From Clostridia bacterium (GTDB taxonomy: Bacteria > Bacillota > Clostridia > Acetivibrionales > STF1-152), in the NCBI GenBank assembly GCA_028280575.1, contig JANQLN010000131.1:1-48590 (forward strand): 48,590 nucleotides of DNA, in the 5' to 3' direction. The number at the start of each line of letters is the position of its first letter. The stretch's first letter is position 1. The notes under the pieces are model-generated. The model was not told the origin of the DNA. It did not search any database and saw only the letters and a program-made list of their open reading frames with translations. This document shows positions 24,686 through 33,715 of the stretch, piece after piece. The position numbers and the translations under genes were made by a program.

Positions 24686-25339
24686 ATGAAGAAAAAAATC
24701 GTAAAGATAGCCTCAGTATTGATGCTGTTCTTTATACTTTCGGGAAACTTTGCCTTTGCAGATTACTACAGCAGCCGCAGTACACTTTATTACGGTATGA
24801 GAAACAGTGAAGTAGTAAATTTGCAAAATGACTTGAAAGACCTGGGATATTTCACTTACTACAAGGCTACCGGGTATTTTGGAAGCATAACCAGAAATTC
24901 CGTCAAGGCTTATCAACGGGATAAGGGCCTGTCCGCAGACGGTATTGTAGGACCCCTTACCGCAAGGCAAATAAAAGCCGATAAAGTATTGAAAATGGCA
25001 AAGCATTTCTGGGGAATTCCCTATGCATGGGGTGGAACTTCGCATAAGGGCTTTGATTGCTCCGGTTATACACATTATGTATTATTGCTCAATGGGATAA
25101 CCATACCAAGGACAAGCAGCGCTCAATACTACGAAGGTACATGGGTAAACAAAAGCGATTTGAAACCCGGTGACCTGGTATTTTTTACAACCTACAAGCC
25201 CGGCCCGTCCCATGTTGGATTCTATATTGGCGGAAACCGCTTCATACACGCAAGTTCAACCGCCGGTTATGTTAAGGTATCGGACTTGAACAGCAGCTAT
25301 TACACCCGCCATTATATTGGAGCAAAAAGGGTTATTTAA
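24686..25339 (+). CDS. Secreted NlpC/P60 peptidoglycan endopeptidase with PG-binding domain
   Basis: A 217-residue exported wall hydrolase. A signal peptide (residues 1 to about 25, cleaved near AFA-DYY) is followed by a peptidoglycan-binding-1 domain (about 36-92: MRNSEVVNLQNDLKDLGY, YFGSITRNSVKAYQ, GLSADGIVGPLT). The NlpC/P60 domain (about 98-217) has the catalytic Cys in GFDCSGYTHYV, the first His in SHVGFYIGG and the second polar residue in FIHASS. It cuts stem peptides of peptidoglycan during growth or turnover. Expression should respond to c-di-AMP through the upstream riboswitch. A strong hairpin follows the stop, so it is monocistronic. Confidence 0.93.
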   Translation: MKKKIVKIASVLMLFFILSGNFAFADYYSSRSTLYYGMRNSEVVNLQNDLKDLGYFTYYKATGYFGSITRNSVKAYQRDKGLSADGIVGPLTARQIKADKVLKMAKHFWGIPYAWGGTSHKGFDCSGYTHYVLLLNGITIPRTSSAQYYEGTWVNKSDLKPGDLVFFTTYKPGPSHVGFYIGGNRFIHASSTAGYVKVSDLNSSYYTRHYIGAKRVI

Positions 25340-25344
25340 CTGGA

Positions 25345-25375
25345 TTGTCCGGCTTTAGCAGCTAAAGCCGGACAA
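25345..25375 (+). terminator. Hairpin after the NlpC/P60 gene
   Basis: TTGTCCGGCTTTA (25345-25357) and TAAAGCCGGACAA (25363-25375) are perfect 13-bp arms around GCAGC, 5 bp after the stop. There is no T-run, only TACTAATATTT, so it may act as an RNA 3-prime stabiliser or a Rho-assisted stop, and it may work from both sides. Confidence 0.6.
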
Positions 25376-25404
25376 TACTAATATTTAAATATTCAAGCAA
25401 AGAA

Positions 25405-25426
25405 CAATTTGCATTGTTATGATTTT
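25405..25426. repeat. Dispersed repeat, copy D (single outer arm)
   Basis: CAATTTGCATTGTTATGATTT plus one T matches the reverse complement of the right end of copies A and C in 21 of 22 bases. The palindromic core does not follow it. It lies between two converging genes (stops at 25339 and 25458) and looks like a remnant or solo end. Confidence 0.6.
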
Positions 25427-25457
25427 ATTTCAACAAAACGATTATAAAAGCAATCGC

Positions 25458-26618
25458 TTAACTGTATTCCAGCAGCCTTTTCCTGAAATGCATATAGTTT
25501 TCAAAACTCACTTCCTCAGGTACACCGTGGTCACAGGTGGGAATATATCCTCCCCTTTTTTTCATAACGGGAAGGATTCTTTCCAGCTCTTTATCTATGG
25601 CATCCTTACCCTTAGCCAGTATCCTTTTATCAATTCCGCCAAGGATTCTAAGTCCCGGATATTCCATGCCCGTTCTCACCACATCACTTCCTGAAGCAAC
25701 CTCAAAAGGACTCATATAGTCCGTTCCGATTTCCATGTAAACAGGGATGACAGGGTCTACAAAACCATCCGTATCAATCTGTATATATAAATGCCTGTTC
25801 TTATCAATCTGCCGGTTTTTCAAATTATCAATGAGCTGTTGGTAGTATGGGAACAAAAATTCCCTCATCATACCGGGAGAAATCAAGGGACCGTTGTTAT
25901 AGCATATATCTTCCGCCAGAAAAAATTCGTCGATGGTCACATATTCCTGATGCCTGGCAATTACCGTGTTCGAAAGTGCAAGCCAGGTCCGCATACACTC
26001 GTGTACAAGCCCGGGATCGTCATAAAGCAGGTACATTAAATCCTCAGGTCCCATAAGGCTTCTCAGGTACATATAACCCCCGATAAGGTTCTGGCGTATC
26101 AGCATTCCTTTTCCGGCGGCCTTTACGGCTGCCTTCATCCGTCGGTCAATATCTCCGTATCTTTCGGGAGTATTGGGATCAAGCCTCCACTTGCAATTTT
26201 CTTCCCAGGTTTTTTTATCCTTTACCGGGTGGTCAAGGTATTCCGGCATAAAGCCGCTGCGCATTCCTTTAAAATAGAGGACATGCCTTCCTGCTTCATC
26301 CTGGACCACCTCATGCTTGCCTCTGTCTTCAATCTGTTTTATTTCAAAGGAAGGATTAAAGGCTGCAGTTGTCCAGCCCAGTTGTTTCAAGCTGTGTACA
26401 CCGTCTTTGTCAAACCCGAACAGCTTATTTAAATCCGTATTATCATTAATATGGCCTTCTTCCTTCCATCTTTCCAGCGAAAAGTAACCAAACTCTCTCT
26501 GGATTATTGGCGCAAAAGGTTTTATTTCGTAAAAATCACGGTATTTCCTGGCTTCCTCACTCATTTTCTCTCTCGGAACCATGCTATGTATGCCGTCCGG
26601 CTGTTCTGAAAAATCCAT
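25458..26618 (-). CDS. Uroporphyrinogen decarboxylase-fold protein, probable methyltransferase-like
   Basis: A 386-residue protein of the URO-D superfamily, which includes HemE and the MtaA/MtbA-type corrinoid-to-thiol methyltransferases. Visible parts are APIIQREFGYFSLERWKEEG, a central GKGMLIRQNLIGGYMYLRSL, ICYNNGPLISPGMMREFLFP, HLYIQIDTDGFVDPVIP, LRILGGIDKRILAKGKDAI and the C-terminal GGYIPTCDHGVPEEVSFENY. No haem or corrinoid genes lie nearby, so HemE is unlikely. Such free-standing paralogues with AraC partners are common in plant-polymer degraders, and their substrate is unknown. GGAGGC precedes the ATG. It diverges from an AraC gene across 130 bp. Function beyond the fold is inference. 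Confidence 0.78.
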   Translation of the reverse strand: MDFSEQPDGIHSMVPREKMSEEARKYRDFYEIKPFAPIIQREFGYFSLERWKEEGHINDNTDLNKLFGFDKDGVHSLKQLGWTTAAFNPSFEIKQIEDRGKHEVVQDEAGRHVLYFKGMRSGFMPEYLDHPVKDKKTWEENCKWRLDPNTPERYGDIDRRMKAAVKAAGKGMLIRQNLIGGYMYLRSLMGPEDLMYLLYDDPGLVHECMRTWLALSNTVIARHQEYVTIDEFFLAEDICYNNGPLISPGMMREFLFPYYQQLIDNLKNRQIDKNRHLYIQIDTDGFVDPVIPVYMEIGTDYMSPFEVASGSDVVRTGMEYPGLRILGGIDKRILAKGKDAIDKELERILPVMKKRGGYIPTCDHGVPEEVSFENYMHFRKRLLEYS

Positions 26619-26748
26619 GACAATGCCTCCTTATATATATATTACTGCAATAAAAAATAATTGTACATATATAATTATGAAAACAATATACACTTTTCAG
26701 AAAAATATGATATAATAATTATTATTATTTGTTTTTGAGGTGTTAATT

Positions 26749-27552
26749 ATGAAGGTTAAATACTCCTCGGTTAATACTCCTGCTGCTGCACCTCCGGTTT
26801 CACTTAAAAATTTATGGATGCTGGAAGCAGATGAATCATATGATGTGAAAAAGAATATAAAAGAGAAATCTTCTATTATCGCTTTACGTACCATGGATGG
26901 ATTGGGCAGGCTGCTAATAGAAAATCATGATCCTATTGACGCTCACGGGGGAACTCTGTTGTTTTTCAAGCATAATATGGTCAGGCGGTATTATTGCAGC
27001 GGCGGCCTCTGGGTATTCAACTGGTATGAATTCTGCCCTGGGACCGGATTTTCAGTTCCTTTGAATACGGTTTTCCAAGTGAAGGATTCAAAGGAGGAAA
27101 GAAGGCTGGGCAGTGAGTGTTTTAGACTGCTCCGGCTTGATAGTGAAGCGGGTAAATCCGGGGCATCGGCCGCATTTTGCCTTCTAGTCAGCAAGTGGCT
27201 TTTGCAGTTTGAGCACGGTGGTTCAAATCCCTATAAGAGTATTATAAATGAAATTGTCCTTAGGCTGCATTCGGACCTTTCTGAAAATCTATCGGTGGAA
27301 GATATGTCCAAGATTGCAGGATTAAGCAACAGGAGATTCCATGATGTTTTTATAAAGGTAATGGGCGTTACTCCAAAAAAATATGTAACAGCTTTAAAAA
27401 TCAAAGGTGCCGAGGAGCTTTTAAAGAACACGCCATTTTCTATTGCTGAAATCTCCGACAGACTGGGGTATTCAAGCCAGTTTCATTTTTGCAATGCTTT
27501 TAAAAGGAGCAAAAAAATTACTCCGTCCCAATATAGAAAAAAAGCGTTTTAA
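26749..27552 (+). CDS. AraC-family transcriptional regulator
   Basis: A 267-residue regulator. The N-terminal sensor (about 1-150) has HGGTLLFFKHNMVRRYYC and WVFNWYEFCPGTGF. The C-terminal HTH pair (about 165-267) has ENLSVEDMSKIAGLSNRRFH, VMGVTPKKYV, AEISDRLGYSSQFHFCNAFK and KITPSQYRKK. ATG at 26749 is chosen since GAGGTG sits six bases upstream; a GTG at 26740 overlaps that ribosome site. TATAAT at 26711-26716 is a likely -10. It is divergent from the URO-D-fold gene and probably controls it. The purD gene converges on it with 33 bp between. Confidence 0.88.
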   Translation: MKVKYSSVNTPAAAPPVSLKNLWMLEADESYDVKKNIKEKSSIIALRTMDGLGRLLIENHDPIDAHGGTLLFFKHNMVRRYYCSGGLWVFNWYEFCPGTGFSVPLNTVFQVKDSKEERRLGSECFRLLRLDSEAGKSGASAAFCLLVSKWLLQFEHGGSNPYKSIINEIVLRLHSDLSENLSVEDMSKIAGLSNRRFHDVFIKVMGVTPKKYVTALKIKGAEELLKNTPFSIAEISDRLGYSSQFHFCNAFKRSKKITPSQYRKKAF

Positions 27553-27585
27553 AAGCCCGGCGTAAAAAAATAATCCCGATATATT

Positions 27586-28842
27586 TTATTTAATGCCTAT
27601 ATCCCTTCTAAAGTGCTTATCTTTAAATTCTATTTTTTCAACTCCTGCATATGCCTTCTTTATTGCACTGTCAAGCCCCTTATCTACAGCGGTTACTCCA
27701 AGCACACGGCCTCCTGCCGTAACTGTTTTACCCTCAACGGTCCTGGTACCTGCATGAAACACAATACATCCATCTTTTTCCGCTTTTTCAATACCATCTA
27801 TTTTGTAGCCCTTCCGGTATTTTACAGGATAGCCTCCTGAAGCCATTACCACACATACCGCAGCTCCCCTGTCCCATTCAATATGGTGTTTTTCCAAATT
27901 GCCGTCAATAACTGCGTCCATAATGTCAACCAGGTCCGATTTGAGCCTCGGCAGGACAACCTGGGCTTCAGGATCGCCAAACCTTGCATTGTATTCCAAA
28001 ACCTTCGGTCCTTCCTCTGTAACTATTAACCCAAAATAAAGTATTCCTTTAAACGTTCTTCCTTCCTTATTCATAGCGGCAACAGTGGGCTTATATATTT
28101 TCTCCATGCAGTAGCAGGCCATTTCATTTGTATATATCCTGCTTGGTGAAAAAGTACCCATTCCTCCCGTGTTTAAACCCTTATCATTATCAAGGGCCCT
28201 TTTATGATCCTGTGAGCTTACCATGGGCACAACCGTTTTTCCATCCGTAAAGGACAAAATTGATACTTCCTGCCCCAAAAGGAATTCTTCTATGACCACC
28301 TTTTGCCCTGCTTCTCCAAATACTTTTTGTTCCATTATCCGTTCAACAGCATCTTTTGCCTGTAACAGGGTTTGTGCAATTATGACCCCCTTACCCAGTG
28401 AAAGACCGTCGGCTTTAACAACGACAGGCATTCTGCAATTTTCAAGATACTGCTTTGCTTTTATACTGTTTTCAAAAACCTCATATCCGGCTGTTGGTAT
28501 ATCATATTTTTTCATCAAATTTTTTGAAAAAGCTTTGCTTGCTTCAATGACAGCTGCCTTTTTTTGAGGTCCAAATGCCCTTATTCCTTCCTTTTCCATT
28601 GCATCTACCATTCCTACTGCCAACGGGTCGTCCGGAGCTACTACTACCAGGTCAACAGCTTTGTTTTTTGCAAAATGCACCATATTGCCAATATCCATCA
28701 CATCAATATCAACACATTGTGCCAGTGCGGCAATTCCCGCATTACCCGGTGCACAGTAAATCTCATCTACCCTCTTGCTTTTTGATATCTTCCATACCAG
28801 GGCGTGTTCGCGCCCTCCTCCTCCAACAACAAGTACCCTCAT
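27586..28842 (-). CDS. purD: Phosphoribosylamine-glycine ligase
   Basis: A 418-residue ATP-grasp enzyme that joins glycine to 5-phosphoribosylamine, step 2 of purine synthesis. N-terminal VLVVGGGGREHALVWKI, then YCAPGNAGIAALAQ, PVVVKADGLSLGKGVIIA, the ATP-grasp core GTFSPSRIYTNEM, YFGLIVTEEGPKVLEYNARF and FGDPEAQVVLPRL are all canonical. GGAGGG precedes the ATG. It is the last gene of the purine operon, 11 bp after purH. Cytoplasmic. Confidence 0.96.
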   Translation of the reverse strand: MRVLVVGGGGREHALVWKISKSKRVDEIYCAPGNAGIAALAQCVDIDVMDIGNMVHFAKNKAVDLVVVAPDDPLAVGMVDAMEKEGIRAFGPQKKAAVIEASKAFSKNLMKKYDIPTAGYEVFENSIKAKQYLENCRMPVVVKADGLSLGKGVIIAQTLLQAKDAVERIMEQKVFGEAGQKVVIEEFLLGQEVSILSFTDGKTVVPMVSSQDHKRALDNDKGLNTGGMGTFSPSRIYTNEMACYCMEKIYKPTVAAMNKEGRTFKGILYFGLIVTEEGPKVLEYNARFGDPEAQVVLPRLKSDLVDIMDAVIDGNLEKHHIEWDRGAAVCVVMASGGYPVKYRKGYKIDGIEKAEKDGCIVFHAGTRTVEGKTVTAGGRVLGVTAVDKGLDSAIKKAYAGVEKIEFKDKHFRRDIGIK

Positions 28843-28853
28843 AATACCCTCCC

Positions 28854-30398
28854 TTAATGCCTGAAGTGTCTCATACCGGTAAACAGCATCGCAATCCCGT
28901 GTTTATTGCAAGCTTCAATGGAGTCCTTATCCCTTATTGAGCCGCCGGGCTGGATAACAGCTTTGATCCCCGCATTTGCAGCACTTTCCACCCAGTCGTC
29001 AAATGGGAAAAATGCGTCGGACGCCAAAACAGAACCCCGGGATTTATCTCCTGCATTCTGCAGTGCTATACGTACGGCCTGTACCCTGTTAGGCTGTCCC
29101 ATACCTATTCCCGTTGACTGCTTGTTCCTTGCCAGTACTATCCCGTTTGACCTTGTGTGCTTGACAACCTTCCATGCGAAAAGCAGGTTATCCGTCATAT
29201 CCCGGTCCGGTTTGCTTGCCGTTACACATGTAAGCTTTTCCCTGTCAATAAACCTGCTGTTATAATCCTGCACCAAAAGGCCTCCCCCAACCTTTTTAAA
29301 ATCATATGCATTTTCCGGGTATTTATTAGTTATGCCGTCCAGTTTTAAAATCCTTATATTCTTTTTGCCTTTAAGTATCTCAATGGCCTTTTGCTCATAT
29401 GAAGGCGCAACAACTATTTCAACGTAAATTTTACTAATCTCTCTTGCAGTTTTTTCATCTATTTCCATATTGGCGGCAACTATACCTCCAAAAATTGATA
29501 CCGGATCTGCTTCATATGCTTTAATATAGGCATCATATATATTTTTACCGCTGCCCACACCACAGGGATTGGCATGCTTTACCGCAATTACCGTCGGCTC
29601 GTCAAATTCTTTTAAAAGCTCAAGTGCACCATTTGTATCATTAATGTTATTGAAAGAAAGCCCTTTACCGTGAAGCTGCCCGGCATCGGACAAAAATCCT
29701 TTATTATTGCCGACTTCCCTGTAAAATACGGCTCTCTGATGGGGATTTTCTCCATACCTCATATCCTGTACTTTTTCATAGGTTACCGTCAATGTTTCCG
29801 GAAATCCCTTTACTTTGGCTTCTTTTACAATATATGAAGCTATCAGGGAATCATAATGGCTTGTATGTTCAAATACTTTACCGGCAAGCCTTATTCTGGT
29901 TTCCAAACACACATCTTTGTCACTTTTAATCTCATCAATAACCGTTATATAGTCTGCGGGGTCAGTTACAACTACAACATCCTGGTAATTCTTTGCTGCG
30001 GACCTGAGCATGGCAGGCCCGCCTATATCAATATTTTCTATAGCATCCTCCCACTTTGCATTTTCCTTCAAAATTGTCTGTTTAAAAGGATATAAATTTA
30101 TTACCGCCATATCAATAGGCTTTATACCAAGCTCGCCAAGCTGCTTCATATGCTCACTATTTCTGCGGACTGCCAGAAGCCCGCCATGTACCATGGGATG
30201 CAGTGTCTTTACTCTACCGTCAAGACATTCGGGAAACCCTGTTATATCAGATACGCCCGTTACCCTAAGTCCGGCATCCTTTAGGACTTTTGCAGTTCCA
30301 CCCGTTGATATGAGCTCAATACCCTCCTTAACCAAAGCCTTTCCCAGTTCCACAATACCGGTCTTGTCAGAAACACTTACAAGTGCTCTTTTTATCAA
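28854..30398 (-). CDS. purH: Bifunctional AICAR transformylase / IMP cyclohydrolase
   Basis: A 514-residue bifunctional enzyme for the last two steps to IMP. The N-terminal cyclohydrolase domain (1 to about 200) shows ALVSVSDKTGIVELGKAL, ISTGGTAKVLKDAG and DGRVKTLHPMVHGG. The C-terminal formyltransferase domain shows RYGENPHQRAVFYRE, VIAVKHANPCGVGSG, GIGMGQPNRVQAVRIA and SDAFFPFDDWVESAANAG. The start is TTG at 30398, with GGAGGG six bases upstream. The purN stop (30399) touches its start, so translation is coupled. Uses 10-formyl-THF. Normal length. Confidence 0.96.
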   Translation of the reverse strand: MIKRALVSVSDKTGIVELGKALVKEGIELISTGGTAKVLKDAGLRVTGVSDITGFPECLDGRVKTLHPMVHGGLLAVRRNSEHMKQLGELGIKPIDMAVINLYPFKQTILKENAKWEDAIENIDIGGPAMLRSAAKNYQDVVVVTDPADYITVIDEIKSDKDVCLETRIRLAGKVFEHTSHYDSLIASYIVKEAKVKGFPETLTVTYEKVQDMRYGENPHQRAVFYREVGNNKGFLSDAGQLHGKGLSFNNINDTNGALELLKEFDEPTVIAVKHANPCGVGSGKNIYDAYIKAYEADPVSIFGGIVAANMEIDEKTAREISKIYVEIVVAPSYEQKAIEILKGKKNIRILKLDGITNKYPENAYDFKKVGGGLLVQDYNSRFIDREKLTCVTASKPDRDMTDNLLFAWKVVKHTRSNGIVLARNKQSTGIGMGQPNRVQAVRIALQNAGDKSRGSVLASDAFFPFDDWVESAANAGIKAVIQPGGSIRDKDSIEACNKHGIAMLFTGMRHFRH

Positions 30399-31034
30399 TT
30401 AAATCCCTCCAAAGTCAGTTATATATACTTTTCTTCCTTCTATTTTAACCCTGCCGTTTGCAATAAGGTTTACAGCTTCAGGCAGTATTTTCCATTCGGC
30501 TTCCCTCATAACCCTCTGCTGCAGCACTTCCGGTGTGTCATCCGGCTTTACTTCAACTGCCTTTTGCAGGATAATGGGGCCTGCGTCAGCTTGGAGCTCT
30601 GCAAAATGAACAGTTGCCCCCGAAACTTTTACTCCGTATTCAAGGGCTTTTTCGTGGGGTATTATTCCATAATATCCCTTTCCGCAAAATGACGGTATTA
30701 ATGAAGGGTGCACATTAATGACTTTGTTTTTAAACCTTTCAGTAAACCTTTCGCCCATGATGCATATAAACCCTGCCAGTACGACCAATTCCACATCATA
30801 CGCTTCAAGCCTTTCAACCAAAAGCCTGTCATATTCCTCTACGGTTTTATCTTTTTTGGGGATGTAAACTGATTCAATACCGTTATTCCTTGCCCTTTCA
30901 AGTGCATAAGCATTTTTTTTGTTGGATATTACAACAGCTATGCTGCAATTAGTTATATACCCTTTTTTAATGGAATCTATTATTACTTGAAGATTTGTGC
31001 CTCCCCCGGAGGCAAGTACGCCAATTTTCAACAT
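30399..31034 (-). CDS. purN: Phosphoribosylglycinamide formyltransferase
   Basis: A 211-residue formyl-THF-dependent GAR transformylase, step 3 of purine synthesis. [17 protein letters not shown] is the phosphate-binding N-terminus, [13 protein letters not shown] carries the hydrophobic core, and [17 protein letters not shown] contains the catalytic Asn and His. [19 protein letters not shown] contains the conserved Asp loop. AGGAGTGG precedes the ATG. It overlaps purM by 7 bp and abuts purH. Cytoplasmic, within the operon. Confidence 0.95.
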   Translation of the reverse strand: MLKIGVLASGGGTNLQVIIDSIKKGYITNCSIAVVISNKKNAYALERARNNGIESVYIPKKDKTVEEYDRLLVERLEAYDVELVVLAGFICIMGERFTERFKNKVINVHPSLIPSFCGKGYYGIIPHEKALEYGVKVSGATVHFAELQADAGPIILQKAVEVKPDDTPEVLQQRVMREAEWKILPEAVNLIANGRVKIEGRKVYITDFGGI

Positions 31035-32056
31035 ATTTCCACTCCTGTATCTGATTTCGCTGTTTCACCGATAATGTATGACAACTCACCCTTTTGCTTA
31101 AGATATTCAACAACCTGCCCGGCAATATCACCATTAACTGCAGCTACCATTCCAATACCCATATTAAACGTATTAAAAAGTACCTCCTCGGTCAAATTGC
31201 CTGTTTCTTCCAATAGTTTGAAAACAGGGAGGACGGGCCATGTACCTTTATTAATCTTACACCCTATGCCTTTTGGAAGCATCCGTGGTATGTTTTCAAT
31301 AAATCCGCCGCCTGTAATGTTTGCTATTCCCTTTATTTCAAATTTATCCACAAGGTCCGTTATCATTTTTACATATATTTTGGTAGGCCTTAAAAGCTCT
31401 TCACCCAAAGTAGTTCCCAAACAACCGGATATCTCACCAAGCTTGCCGGCATCCGGATTAATAAGCTTTCTTACCAGGGAAAATCCGTTACTGTGAAGGC
31501 CTGAGGATGCAAGCCCTATGAGCTTGTCTCCCTCTTTAATATTGCTGCCGTCGATCAACCTGCTTTTTTCTACAATACCAACGGCAAAACCCGCCATGTC
31601 ATATTCATTTTCCCCATAAAATCCGGGCATTTCTGCTGTTTCACCGCCAATCAAGCTGCAGCCGGACATTATACAGCCTTCGGAAATGCCTTTTACAATC
31701 TGTTCAATTTTGCCGGGTATGTTTTTACCCACTGCGATATAGTCAAGGAAAAAAAGGGGTTCTGCCCCACAACATACTATATCGTTTACACACATGGCCA
31801 CGCAGTCAATACCGATAGTATCATGCTTGTCCGTCATGAATGCAAGCTTCAGCTTGGTCCCGACTCCATCCGTTCCGGAAACAAGGATTGGGTTACTGTA
31901 TTTACCCATGTCAAGGGCAAAAAGTCCTCCAAATCCCCCAATACCGGTTAAGATCTCCGGTCTGAATGTTTTCTTAACATGCTTTTCCATAAGCCTTACG
32001 GCCTCATAACCGGCTTTTACATCTACACCGGCATCTTTATAATTATAAGCAGGCAT
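31028..32056 (-). CDS. purM: Phosphoribosylformylglycinamidine cyclo-ligase (AIR synthetase)
   Basis: A 342-residue ATP-dependent enzyme that closes the imidazole ring, giving AIR. Canonical segments are [81 protein letters not shown] and [27 protein letters not shown] precedes the ATG. It overlaps purN by 7 bp. A 180-bp gap with a large hairpin separates it from purF, the only real break inside the row. Confidence 0.96.
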   Translation of the reverse strand: MPAYNYKDAGVDVKAGYEAVRLMEKHVKKTFRPEILTGIGGFGGLFALDMGKYSNPILVSGTDGVGTKLKLAFMTDKHDTIGIDCVAMCVNDIVCCGAEPLFFLDYIAVGKNIPGKIEQIVKGISEGCIMSGCSLIGGETAEMPGFYGENEYDMAGFAVGIVEKSRLIDGSNIKEGDKLIGLASSGLHSNGFSLVRKLINPDAGKLGEISGCLGTTLGEELLRPTKIYVKMITDLVDKFEIKGIANITGGGFIENIPRMLPKGIGCKINKGTWPVLPVFKLLEETGNLTEEVLFNTFNMGIGMVAAVNGDIAGQVVEYLKQKGELSYIIGETAKSDTGVEIC

Positions 32057-32179
32057 TCATATTACCTCCGTTCAAGACAACGAGAGCAGATTCTTAAAAA
32101 AAACAGATATTTAATCCATTCTCAATTGCCAGGTATTATATTCTTATTTAACAATTGCATAACTTAAAAAACTTAATAA

Positions 32180-32248
32180 AGTACCAGACTTGATTGCCCT
32201 TTACAGTAATCCCCCAGCTTCCGGCCTCTATATCTGTTATCTGGTACT
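32180..32248 (-). other. 69-base stem-loop spanning the purF stop codon
   Basis: AGTACCAGA (minus strand 32248-32240) and TCTGGTACT (32188-32180) are perfect 9-bp arms. The 5-prime arm covers the last purF codons, and the loop holds GGCCGGAAGCTGGGGGATT. The 3-prime arm runs into TTATTAAGTTTTTTAAG, a T-rich tail. It may be an intra-operon terminator/attenuator or a processing site between purF and purM. Confidence 0.45.
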
Positions 32249-33673
32249 GCATGCCATCTTATTTCCCTCCATGGGCACTACCATTGGATATCTTTCATTA
32301 AAGCATGCCGTGCAAAATCCGCTTTTGCAACCGCTGGGTGCCTTGAGGAGCCCGTCCAGGCTCAAATAACCCAGGCTGTCCGCTCCAATAATGTCACTGA
32401 TCCTGTCTATGGAATAATTGGACGCCACCAGCTGTTTTGTTGAAGGAGTATCAATCCCAAAATGACAAGGGTATTTATAAGGAGGCGAACTTATTCTCAT
32501 ATGAACTTCCCTTGCCCCGGCTTCTTTGAACATCTGTACAATCTTGCGGGTTGTCGTGCCCCTGACAATGGAGTCGTCTATCATTACAACCCTCTTATCT
32601 GATATTTCACTCCTCATTGGGTTAAATTTAATCTTTACACCTGACTCCCTCTGGTCCTGGCTTGGCTGGATAAAGGTTCTTCCAACATACCTGTTCCTGA
32701 GCAGTCCGTGTCCGTACGGAATACCTGATTCCCGTGAATATCCCAGCGCAGCGTCCAGTCCGCCGTCGGGAACGCCTATTACCATATCGGCTTCAACGGG
32801 ATGCTCCCTGTACAGCTGCCTGCCTGCTTCTACCCTTGCCTGGTGCACACTCGTCCCGTCAATATAACTGTCGGGACGCGCAAAGTAAACAAACTCAAAA
32901 ATGCAGAGCCTGGAATCTCCCTGAACCTTTGCCTGTATGGAGTTAAGCCCATCCTTACCAATTAAAACAATCTCCCCGGGATTTACATCCCTTATAAACT
33001 TCGCACCTATTGTGTCAAGTGCACATGATTCGGAAGCAAGCAAATATGATTTCCCAATTTTGCCTATGCAAAGAGGCCTTATTCCAAAAGGGTCCCTCAT
33101 GCCTATAAGCCTTCTTGGCGTGATCATCACTATAGCGTATGAGCCCTTTATCTTTCCCATCACTTTTTCCAGTGTCTTTTCAATATTTTTACTGGATATT
33201 CTGGTCCTGGATATTAGGTTTACAATTATTTCCGTATCATTTGTAGATTGGAATATTGCTCCGCTGCTTTCCATTTCATCCCTCAGAGCTTTTGAATTTA
33301 CCAGGTTTCCATTATGGGCAAGGGCCATTTGCCCTACCCGGTAATTGACAACCATGGGCTGTGCATTATAGGAAAGACTGGCACCTGTTGTTGAATACCT
33401 CACGTGTCCTATGGCAATCTTACCCTTAAGATGATTAATAACAACATCGTTAAAAACCTCATTGACCAATCCCATATCCTTATGAAATACTATTGTCCCT
33501 TCATCATTTACAGCAATACCCGCACTTTCCTGTCCCCGGTGCTGAAGAGAATAGAGGCCGTAATAAGTTGTCCGTGCAACATCAATATCATCCTCGTTAT
33601 TGTATACTCCGAATACTCCACATTCTTCCCTTTGTCTATCCAATACATAATCTGTCCCGGTATCAAGCTCCAT
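32237..33673 (-). CDS. purF: Amidophosphoribosyltransferase
   Basis: A 478-residue enzyme that commits PRPP and glutamine to purine synthesis (5-phosphoribosylamine). A 17-residue propeptide precedes the nucleophile Cys18 in ECGVFGVYNNEDD; YSLQHRGQESAGIA, HNGNLVN and SESCALD follow in the glutaminase domain. The PRTase site is VVMIDDSIVRGTTTRKIVQM. Cysteines in YPCHFGID and GCKSGFCTACFNERYP suit the [4Fe-4S]-binding Bacillus-type enzyme, which is oxygen sensitive and needs propeptide removal. GGTGATGG precedes the ATG. It follows purE by 42 bp; purC, often between them, is absent. Confidence 0.96.
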   Translation of the reverse strand: MELDTGTDYVLDRQREECGVFGVYNNEDDIDVARTTYYGLYSLQHRGQESAGIAVNDEGTIVFHKDMGLVNEVFNDVVINHLKGKIAIGHVRYSTTGASLSYNAQPMVVNYRVGQMALAHNGNLVNSKALRDEMESSGAIFQSTNDTEIIVNLISRTRISSKNIEKTLEKVMGKIKGSYAIVMITPRRLIGMRDPFGIRPLCIGKIGKSYLLASESCALDTIGAKFIRDVNPGEIVLIGKDGLNSIQAKVQGDSRLCIFEFVYFARPDSYIDGTSVHQARVEAGRQLYREHPVEADMVIGVPDGGLDAALGYSRESGIPYGHGLLRNRYVGRTFIQPSQDQRESGVKIKFNPMRSEISDKRVVMIDDSIVRGTTTRKIVQMFKEAGAREVHMRISSPPYKYPCHFGIDTPSTKQLVASNYSIDRISDIIGADSLGYLSLDGLLKAPSGCKSGFCTACFNERYPMVVPMEGNKMACSTR

Positions 33674-33715
33674 AATCCATCACCTTTTTACCTTCCATTT
33701 TTCATCTTCTGCAAA

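Noticed and set aside
25458-26618. Annotation as hemE (haem synthesis)
   Set aside because: No haem genes nearby, N- and C-terminal regions differ from typical HemE, and the gene is paired with an AraC regulator.
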